Shown: positions 35,624 to 47,355, numbered from the stretch's first letter. The stretch: 64,000 nt of DNA from Saxidomus purpurata (GCA_022818135.1 JAFMSR010000015.1:29331144-29395143), one strand, 5' to 3'. Translations and numbers: made by a program. Notes: generated by a model from the sequence alone, not told the origin.

Positions 35624-35940
35624 AATCTCCTTCAGTCAGCCCGGTTAGCTCAGTCGGTAGAGGACGAGACTTGTAATATCGGGGTGGCGGGTTCGATTCC
35701 AGGGACTGACCAACTAAAAATACTAACAGTCTTTCGGATGAGACTAAAACCGAGGTTCCATGCATGGATGCTATACACCTGGCATGTATAAGAACCAGGG
35801 GTGTCTCTGGAATTGGAACGCTTTCTGTATCTTGCACTATCCTCCGAAACCTAAAATAACTAACCTCTTCTGGGGGCGTTGGTCATATGGGAAACCGGTA
35901 CCAACAATAAAGCCCTAATATACGATACGAATCTCCTTCA
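35624..35940 (+). mobile_element. Full-length tRNA-derived SINE with 11-bp TSD
   Basis: Flanked by AATCTCCTTCA at 35624-35634 and 35930-35940. The head GCCCGGTTAGCTCAGTCGGT (A box) and GGTTCGATTCC (B box) form a tRNA-like 5' end. It is followed by a central domain TTTCGGATGAGACTAAAACC, and the body is about 295 bp. Similar central words are widespread in invertebrate SINEs. Confidence 0.85.
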
Positions 35941-36600
35941 TAAGTGACACCCCCCCCCCCCTCCCCCCACCCCCAACCGCAGGTGGTCAAATATGTTAAT
36001 CGTTTTATTGCCCCTTATCAGTTTTTATCCTGTCTGATTAGGTCCAGCAATGTGTTATGTTCTGTTCTGTTCTGTTCAATGTATCTGTAGACTTGACATG
36101 TAGTACAATACTAGGACCATACATTTAATTGATTTGTACACATAATTGATTTATAACTTATTTCCTGTTGTTTATATAAACAGTTTTAGGTAATTATGAC
36201 ATTTTACTTTTATTGCAGGGTATGAAAAATATTTTTAAATAAATGCAGTGTAACTGTGATTTTAAAATTATGTTTAGAATGTTAATATTACTCTTACAGG
36301 AAACCCGTTAGCACTTTGTTTAAACAGGAATCAACGTATATTCTACGTTCCTGATTTAAAATATAAATAGATGTCATAGTTAAATCATAATAAAAGAAAT
36401 TCATACTACTGAAGAAAAACTGTGATTTTATAGTTAGATTGAGCAATGTTTTATATACTCAAGTAATTACTCTATCAGCAAACCCATTATCTTCTTGTTT
36501 TAAAACAAAATGAAATACTTAGAAAAATTTTTTTTCTGTCATATTAGAAAATTATTTTGATATTATAACTGTAAGTGTTAATTTAATTTGATTGGGAAAT
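35940..36600. other. AT-rich DNA with poly-C and (TTCTG)n tracts
   Basis: A C-rich run (35948-35975) and (TTCTG)n at 36058-36076. No gene seen. Contains the palindromic insertion at 36325-36353. Confidence 0.5.
36318..36360. mobile_element. 29-bp near-perfect palindrome with 6/7-bp TSD
   Basis: 36325-36353 begins CAGGAATCAACGTATA and ends TTCTACGTTCCTG. Its right half is identical to the right half of the palindrome at 42711-42738. Flanks are GTTTAAA (36318-36324) and ATTTAAA (36354-36360). Confidence 0.65.
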
Positions 36601-36604
36601 AACA

Positions 36605-38310
36605 TTTCTTGCATATCGGATCGGCATTTCCGGTGATTTTGCCCATGCCGGTAAAACCGGTCTGGCACCCCTCCTATGCCAGATGACTCTCGTGAATTAC
36701 TTATGACGTAACGTTATAAACATTGTGACGTCAATTTCCCAAACACAACGTCGGAAAATCGTTTGTTTTTCATGATAATTCATCATTTTGATAAGTTTGC
36801 ATTTAGAAATCTACTTTAAAGTGCAAGACGGTACGCAAGAAATCGTTTCCATCATGAGACACTTGGCTCTGATGGAAATATCCGTCACCTCGGGTGACTG
36901 TTTTACGGGAACTTGGCAGAGCCTCGTTCCCGCCAGAACAGTTACCCTCGGTGACGGATATTTCGATCTGAACCTCGTGCTCATGACAGAAACTATTATT
37001 CTTGCATATCGGATCGGCACTTCCGGTGATTTTGCTCATGTCGGAAAATCCGGTCTGGCACCCCGCCTATGCCAGACGACTCTCGCGAATCACTTATGAC
37101 GTAACGTTATAAACATTGTGACGTCAATCTCCTAACCACAACGTCGGAAAATCGTTTGCTTTTCATGATACTTCATCATTATACCCCCAAAACGAAGTTT
37201 AGGGGGGTATATAGGAGTCACCCGGTGGTTGGTCGGTCGGTCGGTTGGCCGGTCGGTCGGTCGGTCGGGCGGTCTGTTGCATTTTCCTTGTCCGGAGCAT
37301 AACTTGAAAACTACTACTTGGAATTCAATACAACTTCATACAATGGTCAAGCACATTGAGAGGAAGTGCAGTGCGCAAGAACCATAACTCCATCTTGACT
37401 CAATACAGAGTTATTGCCCTTTGTTACTTTTCCTTGTCCGGAGCATAACTTGAAAACTACTAGTTGGAATTCAATAAAACTTCATACAATGATCAAGCAC
37501 ACTCAGAGAAAGTGCAGTGTACAAGAACTATAACTCTATCTTGAGTATTTACTGAGTTATTGCCCTTTGTTAGTTTTCCTTGTCCGAAGCATAACTTGAA
37601 AACTACTGGTTGGAATTCAATACAACTTCATACAATGGTCAAGCACATTGAGAGGAAGTGCAGTGCGCAAGAACCATAACTCCATCTTGACTCATTACAG
37701 AGTTATTGCCCTTTGTTACTTTTCCTTGTCCAGAGCATAATTTGAAAACTACTGGTTGGAATTCAATACAACTTCATATAACGGTCAAGCACAATGAGAG
37801 AAAGTGCAGTGCACAGGAACCATAACTCATCTTGACTAATTACAGGGTTATTGCCCTTTGTTACTTTTCCTTGTCTGGAGCATTTGTCTAAAACTACTGG
37901 CACAATGAGAGGAAGTGCAGTGCAAAAGAACAATAACTATATCTTGACTCATTTAAGAGTTATTGCCCTTTGTTTTTTTACTTGTCTGGAGCATGATTCG
38001 AAAACTATTGGTTGGAATTCAATATAACTTCGTACAATGGTCAAGCACATTGAGAGGAAGTGCAGTGTACAAGAACCATAACTCTACCTTGACAAATTAC
38101 AGAGTTATTGCTAAGAACAATATCTCTTTTTAGTTTGTTTGCAAGGTATTATGTTACTACGAACTTCTTCAGTTTATAAAGCAGTCTTTTGGAGGTATTA
38201 ATAACATTTAGTGATAGCTCTAGTTTTGATAAGTTTGCATTTAGAAATCTACTTTAAAGTGAAAGACGGTATGCAAGAAAAAGTTTGCTCAGATTGAAAT
38301 ATCCGTCAAA
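36605..38310. mobile_element. Tandem copies of a TGACGTAACG/palindromic element, second one interrupted
   Basis: Copy 1 (about 36609-36850) and copy 2 (37004-37180 plus 38226-38290) share TTCTTGCATATCGGATCGGC, ACTTATGACGTAACGTTATA, TTGTGACGTCAAT and TTTGCATTTAGAAATCTACT. Between them, 36876-36985 is an imperfect palindrome (GAAATATCCGTCACC ... GGTGACGGATATTTC). Copy 2 is split exactly by the HINE-like element 37181-38225. An inverted relative is at 55060-55460. Confidence 0.7.
37181..38225 (+). mobile_element. HINE-like element with recoverable T|T insertion site
   Basis: Starts ATACCCCCAAAACGAAG, pairs with GGGGGGTAT, then (GGTC)n and about six ~145-bp units (CCTTGTCCGGAGCATAACTT, GTTGGAATTCAATACAAC, GAGGAAGTGCAGTG), ending GATAGCTCTAGTT. 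It interrupts CATCATT|TTGATAAG, a junction intact in sister copy 1 at about 36780-36794. The insertion therefore went between T and T without longer target duplication, as described for Helentron-type elements. Confidence 0.8.
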
Positions 38311-39220
38311 GAGTATCATCAGAGTATCATTTTCTTTTATGTTGTGATATGTATAGAGATATAAGACAAAAGTACCTGAGTAATATTTCTTGGCCCACTT
38401 CAAATAAGTTCGTATCCATTATGGCAAACAAATGCAAGAAATAGCTTTTCAATATTTGAAGGTTTATTAAAGAAGCCATGTTAAAACGTAGTAGCTAATA
38501 GCCTGTCAATTATTACTGTTTCTTAGTAATTGTTCATTACAGTGCTTATGTGTTATTGTGTTCTGTTCTGTTCTGTGTTATTGTTACTATCAATTTGTAC
38601 ATTAATTGTGACTTTGCCATATTTCTTATACAATGTAAATGACCAAAGACAAGTAATTTGCTGATTTGCAAATAAAGTTGAATGTTCAAAGTTAATTGAT
38701 ACTGTCTGTGAATTCGCATGGCTGACCTGACCCATGTGGTGCATATCTCACATTTCTGTTCAAGTGTCTTTAAGTTTTACAATATATTTTGCTGATCGTT
38801 ATCAAAGTATTTTTGTCTAGTCATCGTATTAATTGCATTTTTCAACAATGGCGTTTTGTCTCATATAGCTAAAGAAAATACGACCAAGGTAGAGGCGATC
38901 CTATGTTTTGTTTAAACATGTAATACGAGCATTATGAATTACAGCAGTTCAATGCTATCGCGTAATCTCTTCCAAGAAAAATGGATAAAGCATTGTGTAA
39001 GTCTATAAATATCTTTTTTTTTTACTTCTTTGCGTTTGAGTCAGTAACTACAAGATTGTATTATTATATACCTACTAATGTTTATCTGAATTTTCTTTAG
39101 TATCTGTAGAGTAAAATACAACATCCCGTATCAAATTTTCCGTATCAGATGGATTTAGCCGTATCTTATCTGTCCACCGTGTAAGTTGTACACAAATGCA
39201 TATTCATATCATATTCCTAC
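38310..39220. other. AT-rich DNA, no feature supported
   Basis: Contains a short (TTCTG)n near 38558-38573. No exon or repeat family recognised. Confidence 0.4.
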
Positions 39221-39224
39221 GCTA

Positions 39225-39420
39225 AAAGACAAAGTTATCTACTCTTGTCTATAGGTGGAGGTTATGATGGTGAACAATTATGGTAAATTTAAAAGCCATA
39301 TCTCTAATACTTTTGAAATAAAGTGGGGTGGTACGAACAACTAAACCAAGGTGTTACACGAACGCCGACGCCGTGACGAGTAGGATAGCTCCCCTTTTTT
39401 TCGAAAAAGTCTAGCTAAAA
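39225..39420 (-). mobile_element. Head fragment of the 11011 HINE family, inverted
   Basis: The complement of GTTGGTGTCACACCTTGG-, TTTTTCGTACCACCCCAC- and CATCATAACCTCCATCTA-type words occurs here. It ends at the head GGGGAGCTATCCTACTCG (inverted). The tandem core and 3' end are absent. Confidence 0.65.
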
Positions 39421-42400
39421 TAACCTTTTAAGAAGTATGTATAGAAGGCAGCTATGTCGTCCCATAGTCTTTGTTACAATATAAGTCAAATAAAGCACGT
39501 TCAAAGCATGCGCGGTTATAACAAGCTAGCTGCATTGTCGTATCTTAGCATGCATTTTGCGAGTATTTCGATCGGATCATTTAATTTATAGACAAACGTA
39601 GTATGAAAGAGCGAAATCACATAAATGTTTACAATAATTGTTTTATTCTTCTTCTGCGACACTTCTTGTATGTAGGTGAAGTGGCACTTGTACCGGATTT
39701 ACAAGTACATGTTGTATGCCTATATCCCTTTGTTTGATTGGATTCTAGCGCACACAGAAAGAAAGACCAGAATCGGTTAATGATCTACATGTACGTAAAC
39801 ACCGACTAAACGCTACTGAATGCCTTTAAATAATATATATATACATGTATATGTTTTATTTTATTACAGTCTCATCCATATACACACATAATACAATACA
39901 TATAAAAACATGTCAAATATAAAACAGTATATGGCTATTCCATACAGAATTACAAGAGACTTTTTTAATATCATATAATTAAAACATCTACATACATACA
40001 ACTGAGCTTTAAAATTCTGTTACTTAGTCTATTTTACATTAAAAATTTAAACATATAAAATTAGCAAAACGTGACCTAGAGCTAACAATACTGAGTTGGC
40101 AAGAGACAGTACTTTGACATTAATAAATAGCATCATAATATCACAGGTATTATGTCACATCTTATTGCACTGGTGGTACCAGACCCCTGAGTAATTGCCC
40201 AGGCCCACCATAATTCATATTGTAGTGCAGATGACAATAAATGAAATTTTGATTATGATTATAATTGCATATAAGTTGAGTTGTAAATGAAAATGTCTTA
40301 AGTTATTTTAAAAGGAAACATCCAGTCCATGTTCTAGACTCCATATCTTAGATTTATAAGGTTGTGCAATTCAACCGAGTATCTAGCTACATGAATTCTG
40401 AGCTATCATCTTATTTGATAAAGTGTTGGTGGTTATCAAATCATGCTCGACTTAAGAGTATGTCTAAAAGACATACATGTATATACAAGTCTGTACATAT
40501 TAACAGGTAAGAGCGAGTAGCAATTGCTAATCTAGCTTAGACTTTACATGTATAATTCTGAAAAGCAAAAAGAGCACTAATGCAACTTAAAAAATGGGTT
40601 TAAAAAAACATTTATCATTCTCAATCAGATTGGGAATGATTTAATTAGCAATTACTATGATTATGTTAAATTAGTTCTACAGTCGTCATTTAAAACAATT
40701 CAATACATTATTTACAGAGGTAAAACTGTCTTCTCTGTAATATGACAGATTTGTATTTTTTCTCAGTTTTGTCATGGACCTGTGACCACTTCATCTGATT
40801 GCACTACGTACTGTGTAAAATGTAACTCCGCCTACACACGCTTTAGTCATTCGTTACCTGTATTTAACCGATATTCGCAACGGACCTTTATAAAATTTGC
40901 TTCAAATCAAATCAAATCACTGAAACGGCGCGCTTTATGAGGTTACGGAATTAACAACGCAATCTATGTTAATCATAATATAGGATACAAAAATACTAAG
41001 ATTTTTTTTAAAGAATTTTGGGATCTTGTCATTCATTAGCTGTCTGAATTTTTATAAAAGTTTGCTGTGATTAGCTGCTTAATGTTTGCAGACTAGCAGA
41101 TAGTGAAATTGTCGTAAGAACAAGGAACATTGCTTTTCGTTGTATTGGGTATTAGACTAGCGGCCCTTTTCTACAGGCAATTTATGATTTGCAGAACGAT
41201 ACTTGAAGAACGGTAAGTACATATGCTTAGGTTATAATGTTAAATAGTTCGAAAGCATTGTATTCTTTGAAAAGGGCATAGAGCTATAGTTTTCCTTAAT
41301 TAAAGACTTGCATTTGTCCTCGCCACACGTAAAGGAACGGTTTAATCAATGTTTGTTTTATAAGTAGTGTATGCTATTGCAATTTAGTTTGGTTATATTT
41401 AAAAATATACCACTGTTACCAGTTGAATCGAATATGCTTCTGATATAGTTAAGCAATTTAAAGCTGCGTGTACTATTTAACATAATTTTATGTACTTATT
41501 AGAATCGCTTGTTACTAAATTATCCCAATACTTGGTAATTTTTGTACGAATAAACATTTAACGGGTATCGGCCTAGTTCGCCATACAACATGTAAGCAGG
41601 TGTGCTCTTGTGCGAATTTGTGATTTTACGTAGAAATCCAATACCAATATAGTTAACTTGAAACTTGCGTCTAATGATGTTTACGTTTGCTTGTATTTTG
41701 AAAACACCAAAACAGGTATTGTAAGTAAGTAAAGTAAGTAAATTATTTATTAATGTGACATGTGTTATACAGTACATACTTATTACTATAAATAACAAGA
41801 CAAATTTTGATGCAAAGCATCAAAGGCGCTGCGCATGTTTTTGAAACATGATTTAAAGGAATCAGAGTCATTTTAGAATATCAGTAAACAACCTATCAAC
41901 GGGAAAAAACAAATACATTATGTTATATGTAAATGTTATCATAATAAGTAAAAAACCACATTTACTACAGTTTAACCAAAAAATGAACGAATCATAAAAC
42001 AACCTTCCGCATAATGGTACGATGACGCCCATTAAACAAGGCTACAGCTCGTGGTCAGTAGACGCTTTTCGACGCAGACGAAACCCACGTGATTAATTTT
42101 GTCTTTACTATTGGTCAGTTGTTAGCGATGCTTTACATAACTTTCATTGAGACCCCATGTATCGCATAGTTAGGTGAACGGTCTTATTTATAATGCCTAC
42201 ATTTTACTTTAGTATGTAGTAATTAAAATGGGTTTTCATTAATTATTCACGTTGACAACATATGTATTTAAACTTCAAAATGTTTAGAGATAGCAAAACA
42301 ACTAATGAGACGTTTTTTCTGAACTTTGATGAATCTGGCCGTAGGGTCCGTAAACAAAGCAATAAAAAAACCGTAACCTTCAAGTTTGTGGAAAAGTTAT

Positions 42401-42640
42401 TAAATATCCTATGAATATGTCAAACGTTTTGAATTAACGGTCGAAGACGTATGCATCTGGTATAGTATTGTTTGTAATCAGTTAATACTATTTATTTATT
42501 CATTATAGGGAGTTTGTTCAAACATAATACATAGTTTTTAATTACAATAATAATGTTGGCTGCTCCCTATTCGATTATGCAACCCCATGGTACAAAATTA
42601 AAACCTATTCAATACTGACGCTGTGCTTCCGCACAGCGCC
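39420..42640. other. AT-rich DNA, one SINE tail, otherwise unassigned
   Basis: 40770-40917 ends in GGACCTTTATAAAATTTGC and an (AATC)n tail, matching the retroposon at 10525-10764, so it is probably a related SINE. 41745-41795 recurs inverted at 62999-63048. No exon could be supported. Confidence 0.45.
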
Positions 42641-42825
42641 AGGAAGCACAGCGCCAATCAATATACACAACATCCGGCCCAAGGGGTGACGTAACTACTT
42701 TTAGACTGTACAGGAACGTAGAATATTCTACGTTCCTGGACTGTAGATTGATTTCACAGTGTGTTCTTTTGTAACAAGCGGTCTTTTGATTTGAGATCGC
42801 GAACCAGTCTAAATTTTACGGAAAT
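42640..42825. repeat. Dispersed repeat, copy carrying the palindromic insertion
   Basis: CAATATACACAACATCC, AAGGGGTGACGTAACTAC and TTCTTTTGTAACAAGCGG are matched inverted at 62865-62992 with high identity. The only major difference is the 35-bp extra segment at 42711-42745. Confidence 0.8.
42704..42745. mobile_element. 28-bp perfect palindrome inserted with 7-bp TSD
   Basis: 42711-42738 is CAGGAACGTAGAAT followed by its exact reverse complement. Flanks are GACTGTA on both sides (42704-42710, 42739-42745). The inverted sister copy near 62935-62955 has a single GACTGTA and no insert. Confidence 0.85.
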
Positions 42826-42915
42826 AGCCGATTTTAAACGAATGACTACTAACAGGTATTTGAATATACTTTACGAAACTACCAAGTTTATGATGTGTCC
42901 ACTTCTTATTTAAAG

Positions 42916-43415
42916 NNNNNNNNNNNNNNNNNNNNNNNNNNNNNNNNNNNNNNNNNNNNNNNNNNNNNNNNNNNNNNNNNNNNNNNNNNNNNNNNNNNNN
43001 NNNNNNNNNNNNNNNNNNNNNNNNNNNNNNNNNNNNNNNNNNNNNNNNNNNNNNNNNNNNNNNNNNNNNNNNNNNNNNNNNNNNNNNNNNNNNNNNNNNN
43101 NNNNNNNNNNNNNNNNNNNNNNNNNNNNNNNNNNNNNNNNNNNNNNNNNNNNNNNNNNNNNNNNNNNNNNNNNNNNNNNNNNNNNNNNNNNNNNNNNNNN
43201 NNNNNNNNNNNNNNNNNNNNNNNNNNNNNNNNNNNNNNNNNNNNNNNNNNNNNNNNNNNNNNNNNNNNNNNNNNNNNNNNNNNNNNNNNNNNNNNNNNNN
43301 NNNNNNNNNNNNNNNNNNNNNNNNNNNNNNNNNNNNNNNNNNNNNNNNNNNNNNNNNNNNNNNNNNNNNNNNNNNNNNNNNNNNNNNNNNNNNNNNNNNN
43401 NNNNNNNNNNNNNNN
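42916..43415. other. Assembly gap (500 N)
   Basis: Exactly 500 N, the same size as the second gap, so the length is a placeholder. Frames running through it are meaningless. Confidence 0.99.
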
Positions 43416-43529
43416 CATTTGTCTGTCTGGCCGTCTGCGCTTATTAGTAAAGTAAAACTGGAGTATAATAAAACGAATATGTGCATATATTGAGGATTCC
43501 ATTACCTTCAAACTCTAAGTGTGACTTTG

Positions 43530-44439
43530 ACATTTGAGACGTTGGTGTCACACTTTGGTTAAGTTTTTCGTACTACCCCACTTTATTTTAAAACTATTAG
43601 AGGTATGGCTTTGAAACTTACAATACTTGTTAACTATCATAAATTCCATCTACAGACAAGAGTACATATCTCTGTCAAGGTTTTTGACAGAATTATGGCC
43701 CTTTTTTACTTGTAAAGTGTATTGAGCTTGGTTAAGTGTTTCGTATCACCTCACTTTATTTCAAAACCATTCGAGGTATTGCTTTGAAACTACGCATACT
43801 TGTTAACCATCATAACCTCAATCAACAGACAAGAGTACATAACTCTGTCAAGGTTTTTTACGGAATTATGGCCCTTTTGTACTTAAAAAATACATTGAAT
43901 ATGGGTAAAATCCACTTATTGCCTTAACCCTTTGAAATATTGCTTTAAAACCTTGAATGCTTGTTAACATCATTACCCCCATCAGTAGGCAAGAGAAGGT
44001 AACTCTGTCAGGGATTTTTTTTAAAATTAAGGCCCTTTACCAGTCCACTTTTTGACTAAACTGTTTGAGATATTAATTTGAAAGTTGAAATACTTGTTTA
44101 CCATTATGATCCCCAAACATGAGCAGGAGAAGGTAATTCTGTCAGAGATTTTATTTGAATTATGGCCCTCTTTGACTTAGAAACTCAGTTAAAATTTTCA
44201 GTCTTGTCCACTTGTTGACTTAACTATTTGAGATATTACTTTGAAAGTTGGAGTACATATGTACCATCATGAGACCTATCTGTAAGCAAGAGAAGATAAC
44301 TCTGTGAAAATGTTTCTTTATTTGTACTTGGAAATTCCTAGTTAAAGTCTTGTGTGCCCTTAACAATTACTGTCCAAGTTTTGTTTTATTGGCAAGCACT
44401 AAAAAAGTCGAGCGCGCTGTCCTAAGGACAGCTCTTGTT
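43530..44439 (+). mobile_element. HINE-like element, second copy of the 11011 family
   Basis: Starts GTTGGTGTCACACTTTGG (the head is cut off by or lies in the gap region), and shares the units CATAACTCTGTCAAGG and AATTATGGCCC. Ends hairpin GCTGTCCTAAGGACAGC then CTCTTGTT (44432-44439). Confidence 0.7.
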
Positions 44440-44703
44440 TACTTAGAAAATACATTGAATATGAGTAAAATCCCTTGAGATATTGCTTTGAAACTTTGAA
44501 TGCTTGTTTACATCATTACCCCCATCTGTAGGCAAGAGAAGGTAACTCTGTCAGGGATTTTGTTAAAAAAAAATAAGGCCCTTTATTGACTTAGAATCTA
44601 GGGTAAGTTTTTCGTACCAGTCCACTTTTTGACTTAACTGTTTGAGATATTAATTTGAACGTTGGAATACTTGTTTACCATCATGATCCCTAAACATGGG
44701 CCT
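44440..44703 (+). repeat. Partial repeat of the same element's interior
   Basis: Directly after the CTCTTGTT end, the interior restarts at TACTTAGAAAATACATTG (also at about 43880) and runs to CATGATCCCTAAACATGGGC. This is a 260-bp direct duplication of internal units lacking both ends. Confidence 0.6.
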
Positions 44704-45520
44704 AAAAACCTAAAAGTTTCGGCTATGCATTCTCAGCCATTATCGATTTAATTTCGACAAGCGGTTTAGAATATACTACAGTACCATAAACCATTAAATA
44801 TTCTATGTAGAGTTGTTGTTGTACAATTCATGGGTGGATGCGATTTATTAAAGATAGCCTCTATATTGATTTATTGAGGTAAAATGAGGCATTTTTCGCC
44901 ATAGGTTCTTCTTTAACATTGTTTTTATTTATCGTTTTACGTTCATTGAACGCATAATCTATGTTTTTAGAGTATAATCTGCTAGATGTAGGGAGTGCCC
45001 CTTTAATACTGAAAACAAATAATAATACTTTAAATACTTCAATGCTTTAAACTTATAAACAAATCTAGCGCTAATAGATTAGTTTATTGGAAAACTTTTG
45101 TTACTGATTTAACAACGTGTTTATGAGTAAGTTTTATTTTCGTTGATACAACACTATTGTATTATCAAGATACAGTAACCTTAGTATCAAAATATAGTAA
45201 TGTTTTTTTTTCAACCTAAAAATTACAACCAAACAGCCACTGTAACAAACATTATTAAGTCTGGTGATAGTAGCCAATGGGTGCCAGCTGAGCTTTATAG
45301 AGCCATCTTGACCCTCTTGCCTATATGCAAAGGATGAAAACAATCTGAGCTGGTAGCTTATTATTATGTTGAACTGGTACCAAGTACTGGTTAAGTGCAC
45401 GGTGGATAATAGCCTCGCCAAATTCTCAAGTAAATGGTCCGGATGTAACCATGACCTTCTTGTAGATAAAACAGCAGCATTGACAAACCAAAATTGTATT
45501 GTCACATTCAATGCTTTTTT
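44704..45520. other. No feature supported
   Basis: AT-rich DNA preceding the exon at 45524. A 125-codon minus frame (45134-45511) has no recognisable motif. Confidence 0.4.
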
Positions 45521-45523
45521 CAG

Positions 45524-45655
45524 TTCACCCTCAAGATTGGTGTGAAGATGGAAGTTGCACTACTGATTTCCAGATTGATGGAGGTTCATTTTGTGAAAAG
45601 TTTGATGGTGTTTTGTCATCGAGAACAGCATTTCTCACCAAATGGAAGAAGTTGT
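45524..45655 (+). CDS. Coding exon of unknown gene (third of the chain)
   Basis: Acceptor TTTTTTCAG (to 45523), strong donor GTGAGT (45656). In the frame that fits its neighbours it reads HPQDWCEDGSCTTDFQ, then IDGGSFCEKFDGVLSSR and TAFLTKWKKL (43 codons, plus two leading and one trailing base). Cys-rich and well-formed composition. The trailing T plus GC of the next exon encodes Cys. An alternative frame is also open (FTLKIGVKMEVALL...), so frame choice rests on splice phase and composition. No family recognised. Confidence 0.55.
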
Positions 45656-45811
45656 GTGAGTGTATTTAAAGTTTCTTTCTTAAGTAATAAGCGAAACAAA
45701 ACAGGCATACATGTTGTATGTATATGCAGATTGAGTCTAAACTTGAAAAATTGTATTATCATACCCCACCTGCATTTCCCTCTATACAATACAATAGGGT
45801 TATTAGTACAT

Positions 45812-45938
45812 GTATAGTAACGTGATCTAGCATGCCGAATTTGCTCGAGTTGTGCGTCAGATCATACGAGTGCGTAGCACGAGTATGATCCGAGCTCGAT
45901 GAGAGCCAATCCGGCTTATGGATCACTTTACTATGCAT
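45812..45938. mobile_element. Hairpin MITE
   Basis: ATAGTAACGTGATC pairs with GATCACTTTACTAT, and GATCATAC pairs with GTATGATC around the centre GAGTGCGTAGCACGAG. Lies between two orphan exons. Confidence 0.65.
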
Positions 45939-46811
45939 CTAATGACCCTTTTATTATATACATTTTGACACTTGTTTGCGTGAATAGACTAAATTAAAAT
46001 GACATTTTAAGCTTTAAATTGAAGAAACTCTTTTTAGTGCGAAATATACATAGTGTGCGACGTCATTTTATTGACGTCATCGTATAAACAAGTTGTAAAG
46101 ACTCAGTCAAAACCGACATTATTTACGTCATGTGTATTTCAGGGCCAATTGAATGCACTCTTACAAATAATGCCGCACTGTCCGTATTGCACGTACATAC
46201 AATACAGATTTTTTTTCTGTCAGGTCGTATGTGATGGTTGAATAATGGCTGTATTTTAACAGAATATTTTTAGGTATATGATAAATATTAAAACTGAGAG
46301 AGCAACTGTTTTTACCGTCATCCTGAACTATATATATAGTGCCTTCAGCTATGTCATACCATTGTAGAATTTATGTTTCTATAGATGGAAACTGTTACTG
46401 TGGGATATCCCTAGAATATGGTCTGACTTGCGAGATACTTCTTATTTAAAACGAGATTTTCTCCTTTCTTTCATAAAGAAACTCAACACTCATCAGTATT
46501 TATAATGAGATTGATATTGCATTCCTTGATGGTAACAATGCATATTTTCAAACTTTGGTTAATGCAACTGAGTGTATTAATAAGCAATTGGATTTAGGCT
46601 TGAATGTACTTTTATCATACAGATTATAAATCTCAACAGTCGTACCCTAAATTTAAACGACTGTTTTAACAAGTTATTTAAAAATGATACATCCAATTTG
46701 ATAAAAGATCCGTTTCCTATATACCAGTCAACCAGCTGCTGCTGTTACTAGTAGATATATGTTCACAGTTTGAACTAAACCAAGGCATTTTTTTTATTTC
46801 TTGTAATTAAG

Positions 46812-46980
46812 AAATAATAAATGTGTCCCTGTATTTTATCGTTTAATAAATACAGTCAGGAATTCGGAGGCGTACATGAAATTAAATCACGAGTGCATAG
46901 CACGAGTGATTTAATTTTGCATCCGAATGATTGGCTGTATTTTATTAAACGATAAAATACAGAGATGCATTTATTATTTC
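46812..46980. mobile_element. Hairpin MITE (about 170 bp)
   Basis: CTGTATTTTATCGTTTAATA pairs with TATTAAACGATAAAATACAG, and AATTAAATCACGAG pairs with the complementary arm. The centre is GAGTGCATAGCACGAG, almost the same as in the element at 45812-45938 although the outer arms are unrelated. Confidence 0.7.
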
Positions 46981-47271
46981 GATTCTAACACAAACTAGTC
47001 TTTAAAAAATACCACGAACTATGTTCGACGCGTAGCAACATTCCATAGTAACTTACAAGCACGGAATGCGATTGGACGCGTGCGATATTTACCCCACGTT
47101 TTGCCCGTGGGAAACATGATCTGTATTTTATGGTAAAATAATGTATAGCTTCTTGCCCTCTATATCTATATTTGAAATGTTGCAGATCGTGTTAGAATTG
47201 CTGTTAAACAATTGCGGTTTGTCAGATTTTACCTGTGTCAGGTTACCCAGGTTTTTCTTTTCTGATATCAG

Positions 47272-47355
47272 GCAATGAACAGAAGAATGGTAAACAGAAC
47301 GGGAAGATGACTCCCAGCAGTGTAGTGGATCTAGGAATAAAGGACAAAGTCCTTG
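47272..47355 (+). CDS. Coding exon of unknown gene (fourth of the chain)
   Basis: Acceptor TGATATCAG (to 47271), donor G|GTATGT. It encodes NEQKNGKQNGKMTPSSV then VDLGIKDKVL, with two leading and one trailing base. In phase with 45524-45655. The polar NGK-rich start looks like a linker. The next exon must begin with two bases completing a G-initial codon. I found none downstream that I trust. Confidence 0.5.

Noticed and set aside
35638..35710. Functional tRNA gene
   Set aside because: The anticodon stem and acceptor do not pair, and the sequence continues into a SINE body between 11-bp target duplications. The same reasoning applies to the tRNA-like heads at 4092, 25670, 53597 and 62228.
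36788..37099. Overlapping 103- and 78-codon frames on opposite strands
   Set aside because: Both arise from the imperfect palindrome GAAATATCCGTCACC...GGTGACGGATATTTC, which is also found in non-coding copies at 55078-55430.
42809..43511. Long frames crossing the N run at 42916-43415
   Set aside because: Created by unknown bases only. The same applies to 63011-63589.
45496..45661. Alternative frame FTLKIGVKMEVALLISR for the exon at 45524
   Set aside because: Open, but hydrophobic and low-quality composition. Only the HPQDWCEDG frame is in phase with the exon at 47272.
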